The position numbers and the translations under genes are program-made. From an uncultured Rhodocyclaceae bacterium (GTDB lineage Bacteria > Pseudomonadota > Gammaproteobacteria > Burkholderiales > Rhodocyclaceae), in contig URNG01000138.1 in assembly GCA_900549295.1 (NCBI GenBank), positions 1 through 6,699 on the forward strand: a stretch of 6,699 nt of DNA, in the 5' to 3' direction. Of the stretch, positions 1-6,593 are shown in pieces. Each line of letters opens with the position of its first letter. Within the stretch, counting starts at the first letter, position 1. The notes below the pieces were generated by a model. It worked only from the letters and a program-made list of their open reading frames with translations. It was not told where the DNA came from and made no database searches.

Positions 1-28
1 CTTCGGCAAGATCTGCCTGCATTACTGA
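1..28 (+). CDS. C-terminal end of an unidentified protein (partial)
   Basis: The frame beginning at base 2 reads FGKICLHY and then TGA at 26-28, followed by a strong hairpin. This looks like the last eight residues of a plus-strand gene entering from the left. The ending resembles the GKIVL-type C-terminal strand of medium-chain (zinc-type) alcohol dehydrogenase / quinone oxidoreductases. It also resembles the GNKICL-type ending of VOC/glyoxalase proteins, which would fit the VOC gene that follows. Eight residues cannot decide between these. That it is a gene end at all rests on the plausible peptide and the hairpin 9 nt after the stop. Confidence 0.45.
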
Positions 29-37
29 GCCCGCGCA

Positions 38-69
38 GCCGTTCCGGCGCCACTGGCGGCCGGAACGGC
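38..69 (+). terminator. Perfect 11-bp GC-rich hairpin, possible terminator
   Basis: Arms GCCGTTCCGGC (38-48) and GCCGGAACGGC (59-69) are exact reverse complements around a 10-nt spacer, which can itself pair GCC with GGC. It begins 9 nt after the stop codon at 26-28, where a transcription terminator is expected. No T-run follows on either strand: the plus side continues AAAACG. It is therefore not a classical intrinsic terminator and may instead be a 3'-end stabiliser or act with Rho. The remaining bases of the 29-166 gap hold a TATGAT at 118-123 that resembles a -10 box, but no convincing -35 was seen. Confidence 0.5.
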
Positions 70-152
70 AAAACGAACAACGCCAGCCGCCTCGGACTTC
101 TCTCGGTGCAGGCGGTCTATGATCTTGGCGCATCCGCGAACCATGCCGATAA

Positions 153-158
153 AGGAGG
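153..158 (+). promoter_or_regulatory. Strong Shine-Dalgarno of the VOC gene
   Basis: AGGAGG lies 8 nt before the ATG at 167. It decides the start in favour of 167 over the in-frame ATGs at 119 and 143, which have no such site and would add residues outside the conserved VOC N-terminus (MFSHVMVGTNDL). Confidence 0.8.
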
Positions 159-166
159 AGATATCC

Positions 167-430
167 ATGTTCAGTCACGTAATGGTGGGCACCAACGATT
201 TGCCCAGGGCCAGGGCTTTTTATGATGCCCTGCTGGGCCAGTTGGGCGTGGCGCCCGGGGTGGCCAACAAGCAGCGCTATTTCTGGCGCAATGGAACGGG
301 CACGTTCGGCATTTCCGTGCCTATCGACGGCGAGCCGGCCGTGGCGGCCAATGGGGGGACCGTGGGCTTTATCTGCCAGTCCACGCAACAGGTCGATGCC
401 GCCCATGCGGCGGGGGGCGCCGGCGGCGGC
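167..430 (+). pseudogene. VOC/glyoxalase-family protein, 3'-truncated
   Basis: The reading begins MFSHVMVGTNDLPRARAFYD, the typical N-terminus of small VOC-superfamily (glyoxalase / bleomycin-resistance / dioxygenase fold) proteins. The His in FSHVMVGTND sits where the first metal ligand is usual. VOC-like sequence continues through GTFGISVPIDGEPA and NGGTVGFICQS to QVDAAHAAG near residue 83. Relatives are usually about 120-130 residues, ending in a strand with the second metal-ligand Glu and a YLRDPDGNK-type motif. Here that last third is absent. After about base 430 the frame stays open to 1174, but only because it runs antisense, codon for codon, over the dehydrogenase gene. The added ~250 residues are not a domain. 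Family assignment is confident; substrate and function are unknown. The product is probably non-functional, unless the truncation is an assembly error. Confidence 0.8.
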
Positions 431-433
431 CGG
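410..433. other. Breakpoint fusing two truncated convergent genes
   Basis: Plus-strand VOC homology fades after HAAG (404-415) and minus-strand 3-hydroxyacyl-CoA dehydrogenase homology begins around 422-433. The overlap is almost pure G/C: six Gs at 412-417, then repeated GGC, then a short hairpin GGCCG-GAT-CGGCC at 428-440. Either side could own these bases, so the exact joint cannot be fixed from this sequence. Loss of both gene ends at the same point indicates a deletion or a chimeric join. Confidence 0.7.
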
Positions 434-1810
434 ATCGGCCCCTGCGGCTTCGACCACTTCGACCAGCGGCATCATCGCCACCGGGTTGAAGAAGTGGATG
501 CCGACCAGCTGCTCGGGCCGTGCCAGCACCGGGCGCAGGTCTTCCAGGCGCAGGCTGGAGGTGTTGCTGGCGAGGATGGCCTCCGGCTTCATCTTCGGTT
601 CCAGCGCCTTGAACAAGGCATGCTTGGCGTCGACGTTCTCGAAAATGGCTTCGATCACCACGTCGGCGTGGGCCACGCCAGCGCCCTCCGGGTCGGGAAT
701 CAGGCGATCGCAGGCAGCGCGCACGGCGAGCGGCTGGCGCAATTTTTTCTGAAAGAGCGCCTGGGCGCGCTGGATGGCCGGCGCGATGCGGGTGACGTCC
801 TGATCCTGCAAACTGACGGTGAGGCCGCGCAGCGCGCACCAGGCGGCGATGTCGCCGCCCATGACGCCCGCGCCGACCACATGCACGCGGCGCGCCACGA
901 AATCGCCGCCTGCTTCGTTGCTCTTGCCAAAGCCCTTCAGCCTTTCCTGCAAGCGGAACACGCGCAGCAGATTCTTCGCCGTCGGCGACTGGATGATGCG
1001 CTCGACCACGCCGGGCGCGGCGAGCGCGTTGCCGCCGTGTTTCTGCCACAGGTCGATGATGGCGTAAGGGGCAGGATAGTGTTCCGGGCGCGCCTTTTTC
1101 GCCACCTGCTTGCGCGCGCCGTTGGCGACGACGAATTTCAACGGCCCGGACAGCATCTTCTGCATGAAGGGTAGCGGCCGACGCGGCGCGTTGGAAAGCA
1201 GCAGTTGGCGCGCCGCCATTTCCATGACGCGCGGCGGCACGCAATCGTCCGCCAGCCCCATTTTCTTGGCGCGCACGGCGTCCAGCCCCTTGCCGGTGAG
1301 CATCATGTCGAGCGCCGCCGGCGCGCCGATGCGCTGCGGCAGCCGCGACATGCCGCCCCAGCCGGGGAAGATGCCGAGCATGACTTCCGGCAAGGCCATT
1401 TTCGTACCCGGCTCGTCCACCGCCAGCAGATAGCGGCAGGCGAGCGCCAGTTCCAGGCCGCCGCCCAGGCAGTGCCCGCGTACCAAGGCCAGCGTCGGGT
1501 AGCGCACGGCGGCCAGACGGTTGAACAGATCCCAGCCGCGCGCCACCAGGGCGCGGCCTTTTTCCGGCGTGTCGAGTTGGGAGAATTCGTCGATGTCGGC
1601 CCCGGCGACGAAACCCGCCGCCTTGCCGGAGCGGATGATGAGGCCGGCGGGCGGCTGCGCGTCGAGCTGGTCGAGCAGCAGCGCGAGTTCGGCCATGACT
1701 TCCTGCGACAGCGCGTTGGTGCTTTCTCCGGCGTGGTCGAGTACGGCGATGGCGATGCCGCTGTGTTCACGGTGCAACTGCCAGTGCTTGAAAGTGTGGG
1801 TATCGTGCAT
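422..1810 (-). CDS. FadB/FadJ-type enoyl-CoA hydratase / 3-hydroxyacyl-CoA dehydrogenase, C-terminally truncated
   Basis: This is a bifunctional beta-oxidation enzyme that hydrates trans-2-enoyl-CoA and then oxidises L-3-hydroxyacyl-CoA with NAD. It starts MHDTHTFKHWQL. The hydratase/isomerase domain covers about residues 10-200, with oxyanion-hole segments around FVAGADIDEF (67-76) and GHCLGGGLE, and candidate catalytic Glu120 and Glu142 (in LPEVMLGIFPGWGG). A linker leads to the NAD-binding domain with GAGVMG at 313-318, SNTSS at 415-419, and the dehydrogenase His439 (HFFNP) with Glu451 twelve residues on. Homology ends near residue 457-463. The usual protein is about 650-720 residues, so the rest of the dehydrogenase, including its C-terminal substrate-binding/dimer domain, is missing. 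The frame stays open to base 1 with no stop, but over VOC antisense. ATG at 1810 is preferred because a purine-rich AGAAGAG lies upstream; the in-frame ATG at 1825 overlaps the degV-like stop (ATGA) and is the alternative. The hydratase half could still be active. Confidence 0.88.
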
Positions 1811-1821
1811 GATCTCTTCTC

Positions 1822-2766
1822 TCATTGAATGCGGTGGCTGGCGGCGGCGAAGGCCAGCGACAGCGCGCCCGGGCCGACGTTGATGGCGGCGGTCTTGCTC
1901 ATCGGCGCGAGCTGGATGGTGACGTCGTTTTCGATGGCGGTGCGCGCCAGACGGCCATAGCCCTTGAGGTTGCGCACCGCTTCCAGCGGGCCGCCGTAGC
2001 TGATGCTGATCCAGGGCGCGTCCAGCCCGCGCTCGATCTGCTCGGCGGCTCGGGCGAACAACTGCTCGGCCCCGGCGGCAAAGCCGCGCACCTTGCCGAC
2101 CGTGCTCGTCGTGTCGCGGTTGTAGTGCAGGAGCGGCTTCACGTCGAGCAGGGAACCCAGGGTGTAAGCCCCCCAGCCGAGGCTGGTGTCGCCTTTTTTC
2201 GAGGCGCGTTTGTAGATGTGGTGCAGGTCGGCGGGCACCATGTAGGTATGGGTGTGTTCGATCAACTGCGTCAGCCGCGCGCCGATGACGCTGGGCGCGC
2301 ACCCCTGGCCGATCAGCCGGATGGCTTCCGCCGCCGGCACGGCCTGCCCGGTGAACAGGTTGCGCGTCGATAGCACGGCCAGCCCGAAGGCGTCGTTGCA
2401 GCCCGCCTGGCGGCGGATGTCACGGTATTTTTTCAGGATGCCGCGCGCCGCCTGCTGCGCGTGCTCGTAGATGGGGCTGCGCATGGCGCTGATGGTCAGG
2501 CAGAACACGTAGTCGTAATCGACCACCAGCCGTTCGAGAAACAGGGCTTCGATCTGCTGCGGCGAGTAGGCGATGGATTCGGCGTAATCGGCGCTGCCCT
2601 GGTCGAGACGCCAGACGTAGAACTTCTGCGTTTCGACCGGATCGCGCCAGTCCTCGACGAACATTTCGCCGATGCGCAGGGTGATCGGCATGATCTGGAC
2701 GGCGTGTTGGTCGATGAACTCGCGCGGCAGGTCGCAGGCCGAATCGACGACGATTCCGATGCGCAT
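1822..2766 (-). CDS. DegV/FakB-like fatty-acid-binding protein
   Basis: This 314-residue protein of the DegV (EDD fold) family has the family landmarks in order: IVVDSACDLP at 5-14, the lipid-site strand CLTISAMRSPIYEHA at 89-103, an STRN segment at 132-135, TYMVPADLHHIYKRA at 174-188, GSLLDVKPLL at 204-213, and the terminal GPG at 298-300. Characterised members bind a long-chain fatty acid; in Firmicutes FakB presents it to the kinase FakA. Members are usually near 280 residues, so this one is somewhat long. The canonical H-x-GPG motif reads N-x-GPG here (Asn296). Start ATG 2766 gives the family N-terminus and lies 1 nt after the thiolase TGA, with GAGG upstream inside the thiolase gene. Its stop overlaps or closely precedes the hydratase start, so it is cotranslated in a beta-oxidation operon. 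A role as an acyl carrier or handover protein is inference. No kinase partner is in view. Confidence 0.9.
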   Translation of the reverse strand: MRIGIVVDSACDLPREFIDQHAVQIMPITLRIGEMFVEDWRDPVETQKFYVWRLDQGSADYAESIAYSPQQIEALFLERLVVDYDYVFCLTISAMRSPIYEHAQQAARGILKKYRDIRRQAGCNDAFGLAVLSTRNLFTGQAVPAAEAIRLIGQGCAPSVIGARLTQLIEHTHTYMVPADLHHIYKRASKKGDTSLGWGAYTLGSLLDVKPLLHYNRDTTSTVGKVRGFAAGAEQLFARAAEQIERGLDAPWISISYGGPLEAVRNLKGYGRLARTAIENDVTIQLAPMSKTAAINVGPGALSLAFAAASHRIQ

Positions 2767-2767
2767 C

Positions 2768-4048
2768 TCAGCACGCCTCGACCAGCATGGCGCCGCCCAG
2801 GCCGCCGCCGATGCAGATCGTCGCCACGCCGCGCCGCGCCTGGTTGCGGCGCAGGACGTGCAAGAGATGCAGCACGATGCGCGCGCCGGAAGCGCCGACC
2901 GGGTGGCCGATGGCGACCGCGCCGCCATCCACGTTCAGGCGATCCTCGGCGATGCCGCCGAACGCGCCGGGCAGGCCGAGCTGTTCGCGGCAGTAGGCTT
3001 CATCCTGCCACGCCGCCTGACAGCCGAGCACCTGCGCCGCGAAGGCTTCGTTGAGTTCCCAGTAGTCGATGTCGGCCAAGCTCAGGCCGTGCCGTTGCAG
3101 GATGGGCGTGCTGGCATGCACCGGCCCCAGGCCCATCTGTTCCGGCTCCAGCCCGGACCACTGGCTGTCGACGATCTTGCCGAGCGGTTGCAGCCCCCAT
3201 TTCTGCACCGCTTCCTCGGATGCGAGCAGCACCCAGGCCGCGCCGTCGGTGATCTGCGAACTGTTGGCGGCGGTGATGTTGCCGTATTTCTTGTCGAAGA
3301 AGGGCTTGGGCTTGGCCATGCCGGCGAGGTCGGCATCGGCGCGCACGCCGTCGTCCGCTGCGTAGACCTTGCCCTTGCCGTCGATGACCGGCACGATTTC
3401 CGCCAGATGCCCGGCTTCCTGCGCGGCGCTGGCGCGGCGGTGGCTGCGCACGGAAAACTCGTCCATCCGCTGCCGGTCGATGCCGAATTTCCAGGCGAGA
3501 TTTTCCGCCGTCTGCCCCATGAGCAGCCCGACCACCGGGTCGGTCAACCCTTTCATCAGGCCGATCACCGGCGTGAGCAGCATGGCCGGGCGCAGCTTCA
3601 GGAAGTGGCCGATTTTCTGCCCGGCGGTGCGCAGGCTCATCATGCCGGCGAACCAGCGCACCATCGCGTCCGAGTAGAGGAGCGGCGCGCGCGACAGCGC
3701 ATCGACGCCGCCCGCCAGCACCAGCTCGGAGCGCCCGCACTGGATGTTGGCGATGGCCGAGTCGATGGCCTGCATCCCGGAGGCGCAATTGCGCATCACC
3801 GTCCAGCCCGGCACTTTCTTGCCGCAGCCCAGGCGCAGCGCCACCATGCGGCCGATGTTGGTTTCGTCCGGCGAGGGCGCGGCGCAGCCGAGAATCACCT
3901 CGTCCAGATCTTCCGGCGCGAACGGCTGGCGCAGCAGCAGGGCGCGCCCGGCCTGCGTCGCCAGATCGGACGCCGCGAACGGGCCGGGGCCTTTCTGCGC
4001 CTTGAGAAACGGGGTGCGCGCACCGTCGACGACATAGATTGTTTTCAT
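2768..4048 (-). CDS. FadI-like 3-ketoacyl-CoA thiolase (acetyl-CoA acyltransferase)
   Basis: This 426-residue thiolase catalyses CoA-dependent cleavage of 3-ketoacyl-CoA to acetyl-CoA and a shortened acyl-CoA, the last beta-oxidation step. The full active site is visible: nucleophile Cys88 in NCASGMQAIDSA, the NEAF motif at 333-336, His382 in GHPVGASGAR, and Cys412 in CIGGGLGGAM. A long hydrophobic segment at about 130-178 (VRWFAGMM to VVGLLMGQTAE) falls in the thiolase loop domain. It resembles FadI and trifunctional-enzyme beta subunits more than biosynthetic acetoacetyl-CoA thiolases, which supports a degradative, possibly membrane-associated complex. AAAGGA at 4057-4062 lies 8 nt before the ATG. 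The downstream DegV-like gene starts 1 nt after its stop, and the pairing with a FadB/J-type gene fits an alpha/beta beta-oxidation complex. The gap to fadE upstream (135 nt) contains an inverted-repeat element. Chain-length preference cannot be read from sequence. Confidence 0.93.
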   Translation of the reverse strand: MKTIYVVDGARTPFLKAQKGPGPFAASDLATQAGRALLLRQPFAPEDLDEVILGCAAPSPDETNIGRMVALRLGCGKKVPGWTVMRNCASGMQAIDSAIANIQCGRSELVLAGGVDALSRAPLLYSDAMVRWFAGMMSLRTAGQKIGHFLKLRPAMLLTPVIGLMKGLTDPVVGLLMGQTAENLAWKFGIDRQRMDEFSVRSHRRASAAQEAGHLAEIVPVIDGKGKVYAADDGVRADADLAGMAKPKPFFDKKYGNITAANSSQITDGAAWVLLASEEAVQKWGLQPLGKIVDSQWSGLEPEQMGLGPVHASTPILQRHGLSLADIDYWELNEAFAAQVLGCQAAWQDEAYCREQLGLPGAFGGIAEDRLNVDGGAVAIGHPVGASGARIVLHLLHVLRRNQARRGVATICIGGGLGGAMLVEAC

Positions 4049-4071
4049 CTTGGGAATCCTTTGGAAGTTTC

Positions 4072-4175
4072 ACCGCAGAGGCGCGGAGGGCGCAGAGAAA
4101 GGTGGAGGAAGGCAATAACGGAAGCCTTGGCCCTGTTTTTCTCTGTGTACTCTGCGCCCCCTGCGCCTCTGCGGT
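4072..4175. repeat. Imperfect inverted-repeat element between fadE and the thiolase gene
   Basis: The left arm 4072-4097 begins ACCGCAGAGGCGC. It matches the reverse complement of the right arm 4150-4175 at 24 of 26 positions. A 52-nt centre holds a further small hairpin, AAGGC (4109-4113) with GCCTT (4124-4128). The right arm carries a second ACAGAG block (complement of 4142-4147) before a T-run; the left arm lacks it. The motif and its translation (TAEARRAQRK ... LCVLCAPCASAV) resemble a dispersed intergenic repeat that I recall producing spurious small hypothetical proteins in many bacterial genomes; that is from memory, not a search. Its outer edges are only 8 and 23 bases from the two flanking genes, so it fills most of the gap. 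In mRNA it would fold into a long hairpin between two operon genes. No T-tract follows on the minus strand, so it does not look like a simple terminator. No transposase is present. Confidence 0.8.
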
Positions 4176-4183
4176 AAAAGAAA

Positions 4184-6538
4184 CTACGCCGCCATCCGGT
4201 CGGCAACCGGCTTGTTGGCCGTCGCCACGCCGAAATCGAACGGGAAATCATCGACGTGCACGACGATGTCGCGCAGGTGGTTGCGGCGTTGCATGATTTC
4301 GTGTTCCGCCGCGTCGATGACGCCGAGTTCGAAGGCGACGCTGGCGATGTTGCGCACGTTGGCGCGCGGATCGTTGGCAAAACGCCCGGCTTTTTCGGCG
4401 GCGCGAATCTTGGCCTCGATCGGCTCCGCTTGCAGCGTGGCGGCGAGCGCCAGTTCGATGGCTCCGGTCGGCTCGTTCTCCGCCAGCGGCAGGAAACATT
4501 CGGCGGTCAGGCGGTCGCGGGTGGCGGAGGGGGAAATCAGCGATTTCGCCACCTGATGGCCGACGGCATCCGAGGGAACGACGTAGGGATGGCCCCAAGG
4601 GAAAATCACCCGCTGGACGAGCGCGGCGATGAAGCGCACCGGGAAATTGGCGAGCACGCCGTCGAACGCCTGCTGCGCCTTGTACATGGCGTCCCAGATC
4701 GCCCAGTGGGCGAGCGGCGCGTCCTCCTTGTTGCGCCCTTCCGCCTCGTAGCGCTTGAGCGTGCAGGAGATGAGATACATCTGCGCCAGAATGTCGCCGA
4801 GCCGCGCCGAGAGCTTCTCGCGGCGTTTGACGCTGCCGCCGAGCACCAGCAGGGATACGTCGGCGAGGAAGGCGAAGGCGGCGGAAAAGCGCGTCAGTTG
4901 CTGGTAGTAGCGGCGCATTTCCGGCGCCACGTCGGCGTTCACGCTGACGAAATGCGAACCGGTGATGCCCTGGCGCAGAGCACGCCAGGCGTTCTTGATG
5001 GTGAAGCCGATGTGGCCGAACAGGGCGCGGTCGAAATCGACCAGACCTTGCGCCGCGTCCGGATTCTGCGCGGCGCGCATTTCCGGCAGCAGGTAGGGAT
5101 GGCAGCGGATGGCTCCCTGCCCGAAGATGATCAGCGAGCGGGTGAGGATGTTGGCGCCTTCCACCGTGATCGCCACCGGCACCTGCTGGTAGGCGCGGCC
5201 CAGGAAGTTCGACGGGCCAAGGCAGATGCCCTTGCCGCCGATGACGTCCATGCCGTCATTGACCACCTGACGCGCCCGCTCGGTGACGTGGTATTTGGCG
5301 ATGGCCGAAACCACCGAGGGTTTTTCGCCCAGATCGACCGCGCCGGCGGTCATCTTGCGCACCGCGTCCATCATGTAGGTGTAAGCGCCGATGCGGGTCA
5401 GCGCCTCCTCGACGCCCTCGAACTTGCCTACCGCCATGTTGAACTGCGAACGCACGCGGGCATAGCCGCCCACGGCGCGCGCCGTCATCTGCGCCATGCC
5501 GGTGTTGGAAGAAGGCAGCGAGATCGAGCGCCCGGCGGCCAGGCACTCCATCAGCATGCGCCAGCCCTGGCCGGCCATCGCCGGGCCGCCGATGATGAAT
5601 TCGAGCGGCATGAACACGTCGGTGCCGCGCACCGGGCCGTTCATGAACATGGCGTTCAAAGGGAAATGGCGGCGGCCGGTATCGACGCCCGGATGGTCGT
5701 AAGGCACCAGGGCGCAGGTGATGCCGATGTGCTTCTTGTTGCCGAGCAGACCGTCCGGGTCGTACAGGTGGAAAGCCAGACCGAACACCGTGCACAGCGG
5801 GGCCAGCGTGATGTAGCGCTTGTCGAAGGAAACGCGCATGCCGAGCACTTCCTTGCCCTGATACATGCCCTTGCAGACGACACCGGCATCGGGAATGGAA
5901 GCGGCATCCGAACCGGCCCAGGGGCTGGTCAGCGCGAAGGCGGGAATTTCGACGCCCTTGGCCAGACGCGGCAGATAGTGGTTCTTCTGCTCCTCGGTGC
6001 CGTAGTGCAACAACAGTTCCGCCGGGCCGAGCGAGTTCGGCACCATCACCGAAACGGACAGGGCGGACGAGCGGGTGGACAGCTTGGTCACCACCTGCGA
6101 ATGGGCGTAGGCGGAAAACTCCAGGCCGCCGTATTTCTTCGGAATGATCATGCCGAGGAAGCCTTTTTCCTTGATGTAGCGCCAGGCTTCGGCGGGCAGA
6201 TCGTAGAGTTCGTGCGTCACCTGCCAGTCGTCCACCAGGGCGCAGGCTTCCTCGCATTCCTGGTCGAGGAAGGATTGTTCTTCCGCCGTCAGTTGCGGCA
6301 CCGGGTAAGCATGCAGCTTCTGCCAGTCCGGCTTGCCGCGGAACAGCTCGCCTTCCCACCAGACGGTGCCGGCTTCGAGCGCGTCGCGCTCGGTGTCGGA
6401 CATCTGCGGCAGCACCTTGCGGTAGGCGGTGAAAATGCCGCGCGTGAGCACGGCGCGGCGCAGTGGCGGCAGCAAGAGGACGAGCGCCAGGATGATGGCC
6501 AGCGCAGATACGGCCAGAAGCGCGGGATGTAAAGGCAT
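4184..6538 (-). CDS. fadE: FadE-type acyl-CoA dehydrogenase, membrane-anchored
   Basis: This 784-residue protein catalyses the first, FAD-dependent oxidation of acyl-CoA to trans-2-enoyl-CoA. It follows the long FadE plan (E. coli FadE is about 814 residues) rather than the ~380-residue soluble type. Residues 7-24 form a hydrophobic helix (ALLAVSALAIILALVLLL) followed by Arg-rich residues, an inner-membrane anchor. The acyl-CoA dehydrogenase N-domain covers about 85-195 (GFLGMIIPKKYGGLEFS), the beta middle domain about 200-315 (FALTSPWAGSDA), and the C-domain about 320-475. Glu460 in TVEGANILTRS is the likely catalytic base. About 480-760 corresponds to the FadE-specific C-terminal domain (DUF1974). 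The FAD/acyl segment reads SPWAGSDA where I recall SPEAGSDA, a substitution worth noting. AGGAGA at 6546-6551 sits 7 nt before the ATG. A TetR-type gene ends 46 nt upstream, a natural candidate for control by acyl-CoA. It is complete, with no frameshift. Confidence 0.95.
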   Translation of the reverse strand: MPLHPALLAVSALAIILALVLLLPPLRRAVLTRGIFTAYRKVLPQMSDTERDALEAGTVWWEGELFRGKPDWQKLHAYPVPQLTAEEQSFLDQECEEACALVDDWQVTHELYDLPAEAWRYIKEKGFLGMIIPKKYGGLEFSAYAHSQVVTKLSTRSSALSVSVMVPNSLGPAELLLHYGTEEQKNHYLPRLAKGVEIPAFALTSPWAGSDAASIPDAGVVCKGMYQGKEVLGMRVSFDKRYITLAPLCTVFGLAFHLYDPDGLLGNKKHIGITCALVPYDHPGVDTGRRHFPLNAMFMNGPVRGTDVFMPLEFIIGGPAMAGQGWRMLMECLAAGRSISLPSSNTGMAQMTARAVGGYARVRSQFNMAVGKFEGVEEALTRIGAYTYMMDAVRKMTAGAVDLGEKPSVVSAIAKYHVTERARQVVNDGMDVIGGKGICLGPSNFLGRAYQQVPVAITVEGANILTRSLIIFGQGAIRCHPYLLPEMRAAQNPDAAQGLVDFDRALFGHIGFTIKNAWRALRQGITGSHFVSVNADVAPEMRRYYQQLTRFSAAFAFLADVSLLVLGGSVKRREKLSARLGDILAQMYLISCTLKRYEAEGRNKEDAPLAHWAIWDAMYKAQQAFDGVLANFPVRFIAALVQRVIFPWGHPYVVPSDAVGHQVAKSLISPSATRDRLTAECFLPLAENEPTGAIELALAATLQAEPIEAKIRAAEKAGRFANDPRANVRNIASVAFELGVIDAAEHEIMQRRNHLRDIVVHVDDFPFDFGVATANKPVADRMAA

Positions 6539-6560
6539 GAGAGAGTCTCCTGATTCGTTT

Positions 6561-6593
6561 TTTTAGGGCTGGTGTAGGGTTGGTTTAGGGTTG
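6561..6593 (-). repeat. Three tandem 11-bp repeats upstream of fadE
   Basis: Read on the minus strand, three adjacent 11-mers occur: CAACCCTAAAC (6583-6593), CAACCCTACAC (6572-6582) and CAGCCCTAAAA (6561-6571). All share CA-x-CCCTA. The first contains the TetR-type TAA stop, and the last ends 22 nt before the fadE ATG. The 11-bp spacing is about one helical turn, so identical faces are presented to a protein. This could be a regulator site or simply a slippage repeat. No inverted symmetry of the kind expected for a TetR operator was seen in the unit. Confidence 0.65.

Noticed and set aside
118..123. TATGAT as a -10 promoter box for the VOC gene
   Set aside because: No acceptable -35 hexamer lies 16-18 bp upstream (GACTTC region), so it is not listed as a promoter.
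1..421. Minus-strand open frame continuing the hydratase/dehydrogenase to the window edge
   Set aside because: No dehydrogenase C-terminal motifs appear. The sequence is antisense to the VOC gene and then to non-coding DNA, so it is a chance extension beyond the breakpoint.
119..1174. 351-codon plus-strand open frame that looks like a VOC fusion protein
   Set aside because: Only the first ~85 codons after 167 resemble a protein family. The rest runs exactly antisense, codon for codon, to the hydratase/dehydrogenase gene and reads as low-complexity Ala/Arg/Gly/His sequence.
2767..2928. N-terminal extension of the DegV-like gene to an ATG at 2928
   Set aside because: The 54 extra residues are Ala/Ser/Arg-rich, lie wholly within the thiolase gene in another frame, and precede the well-conserved MRIGIVVDSACDLP start.
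2672..4177. 501-codon plus-strand open frame opposite the thiolase
   Set aside because: Same in-register antisense effect; it also runs into the inverted repeat, and its product has no family features.
4039..4296. 85-codon small protein over the inverted repeat (TAEARRAQRK ... LCAPCASAV)
   Set aside because: The peptide is a translation of the repeat arms and loop. Similar peptides are familiar spurious calls. There is no ribosome site, and it overlaps both neighbouring genes.
4256..6532. 758-codon plus-strand open frame opposite fadE
   Set aside because: It is in codon register with fadE. In GC-rich genes the codons TCA, TTA and CTA are rare, so the in-register antisense frame stays open by default. 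The translation has His/Arg/Gly-rich composition, no recognisable domain and no ribosome site.
6558..6593. CCCTAAA units as telomere-like sequence
   Set aside because: Only two partial matches within an 11-bp bacterial repeat; the resemblance is coincidental in an intergenic site between bacterial genes.
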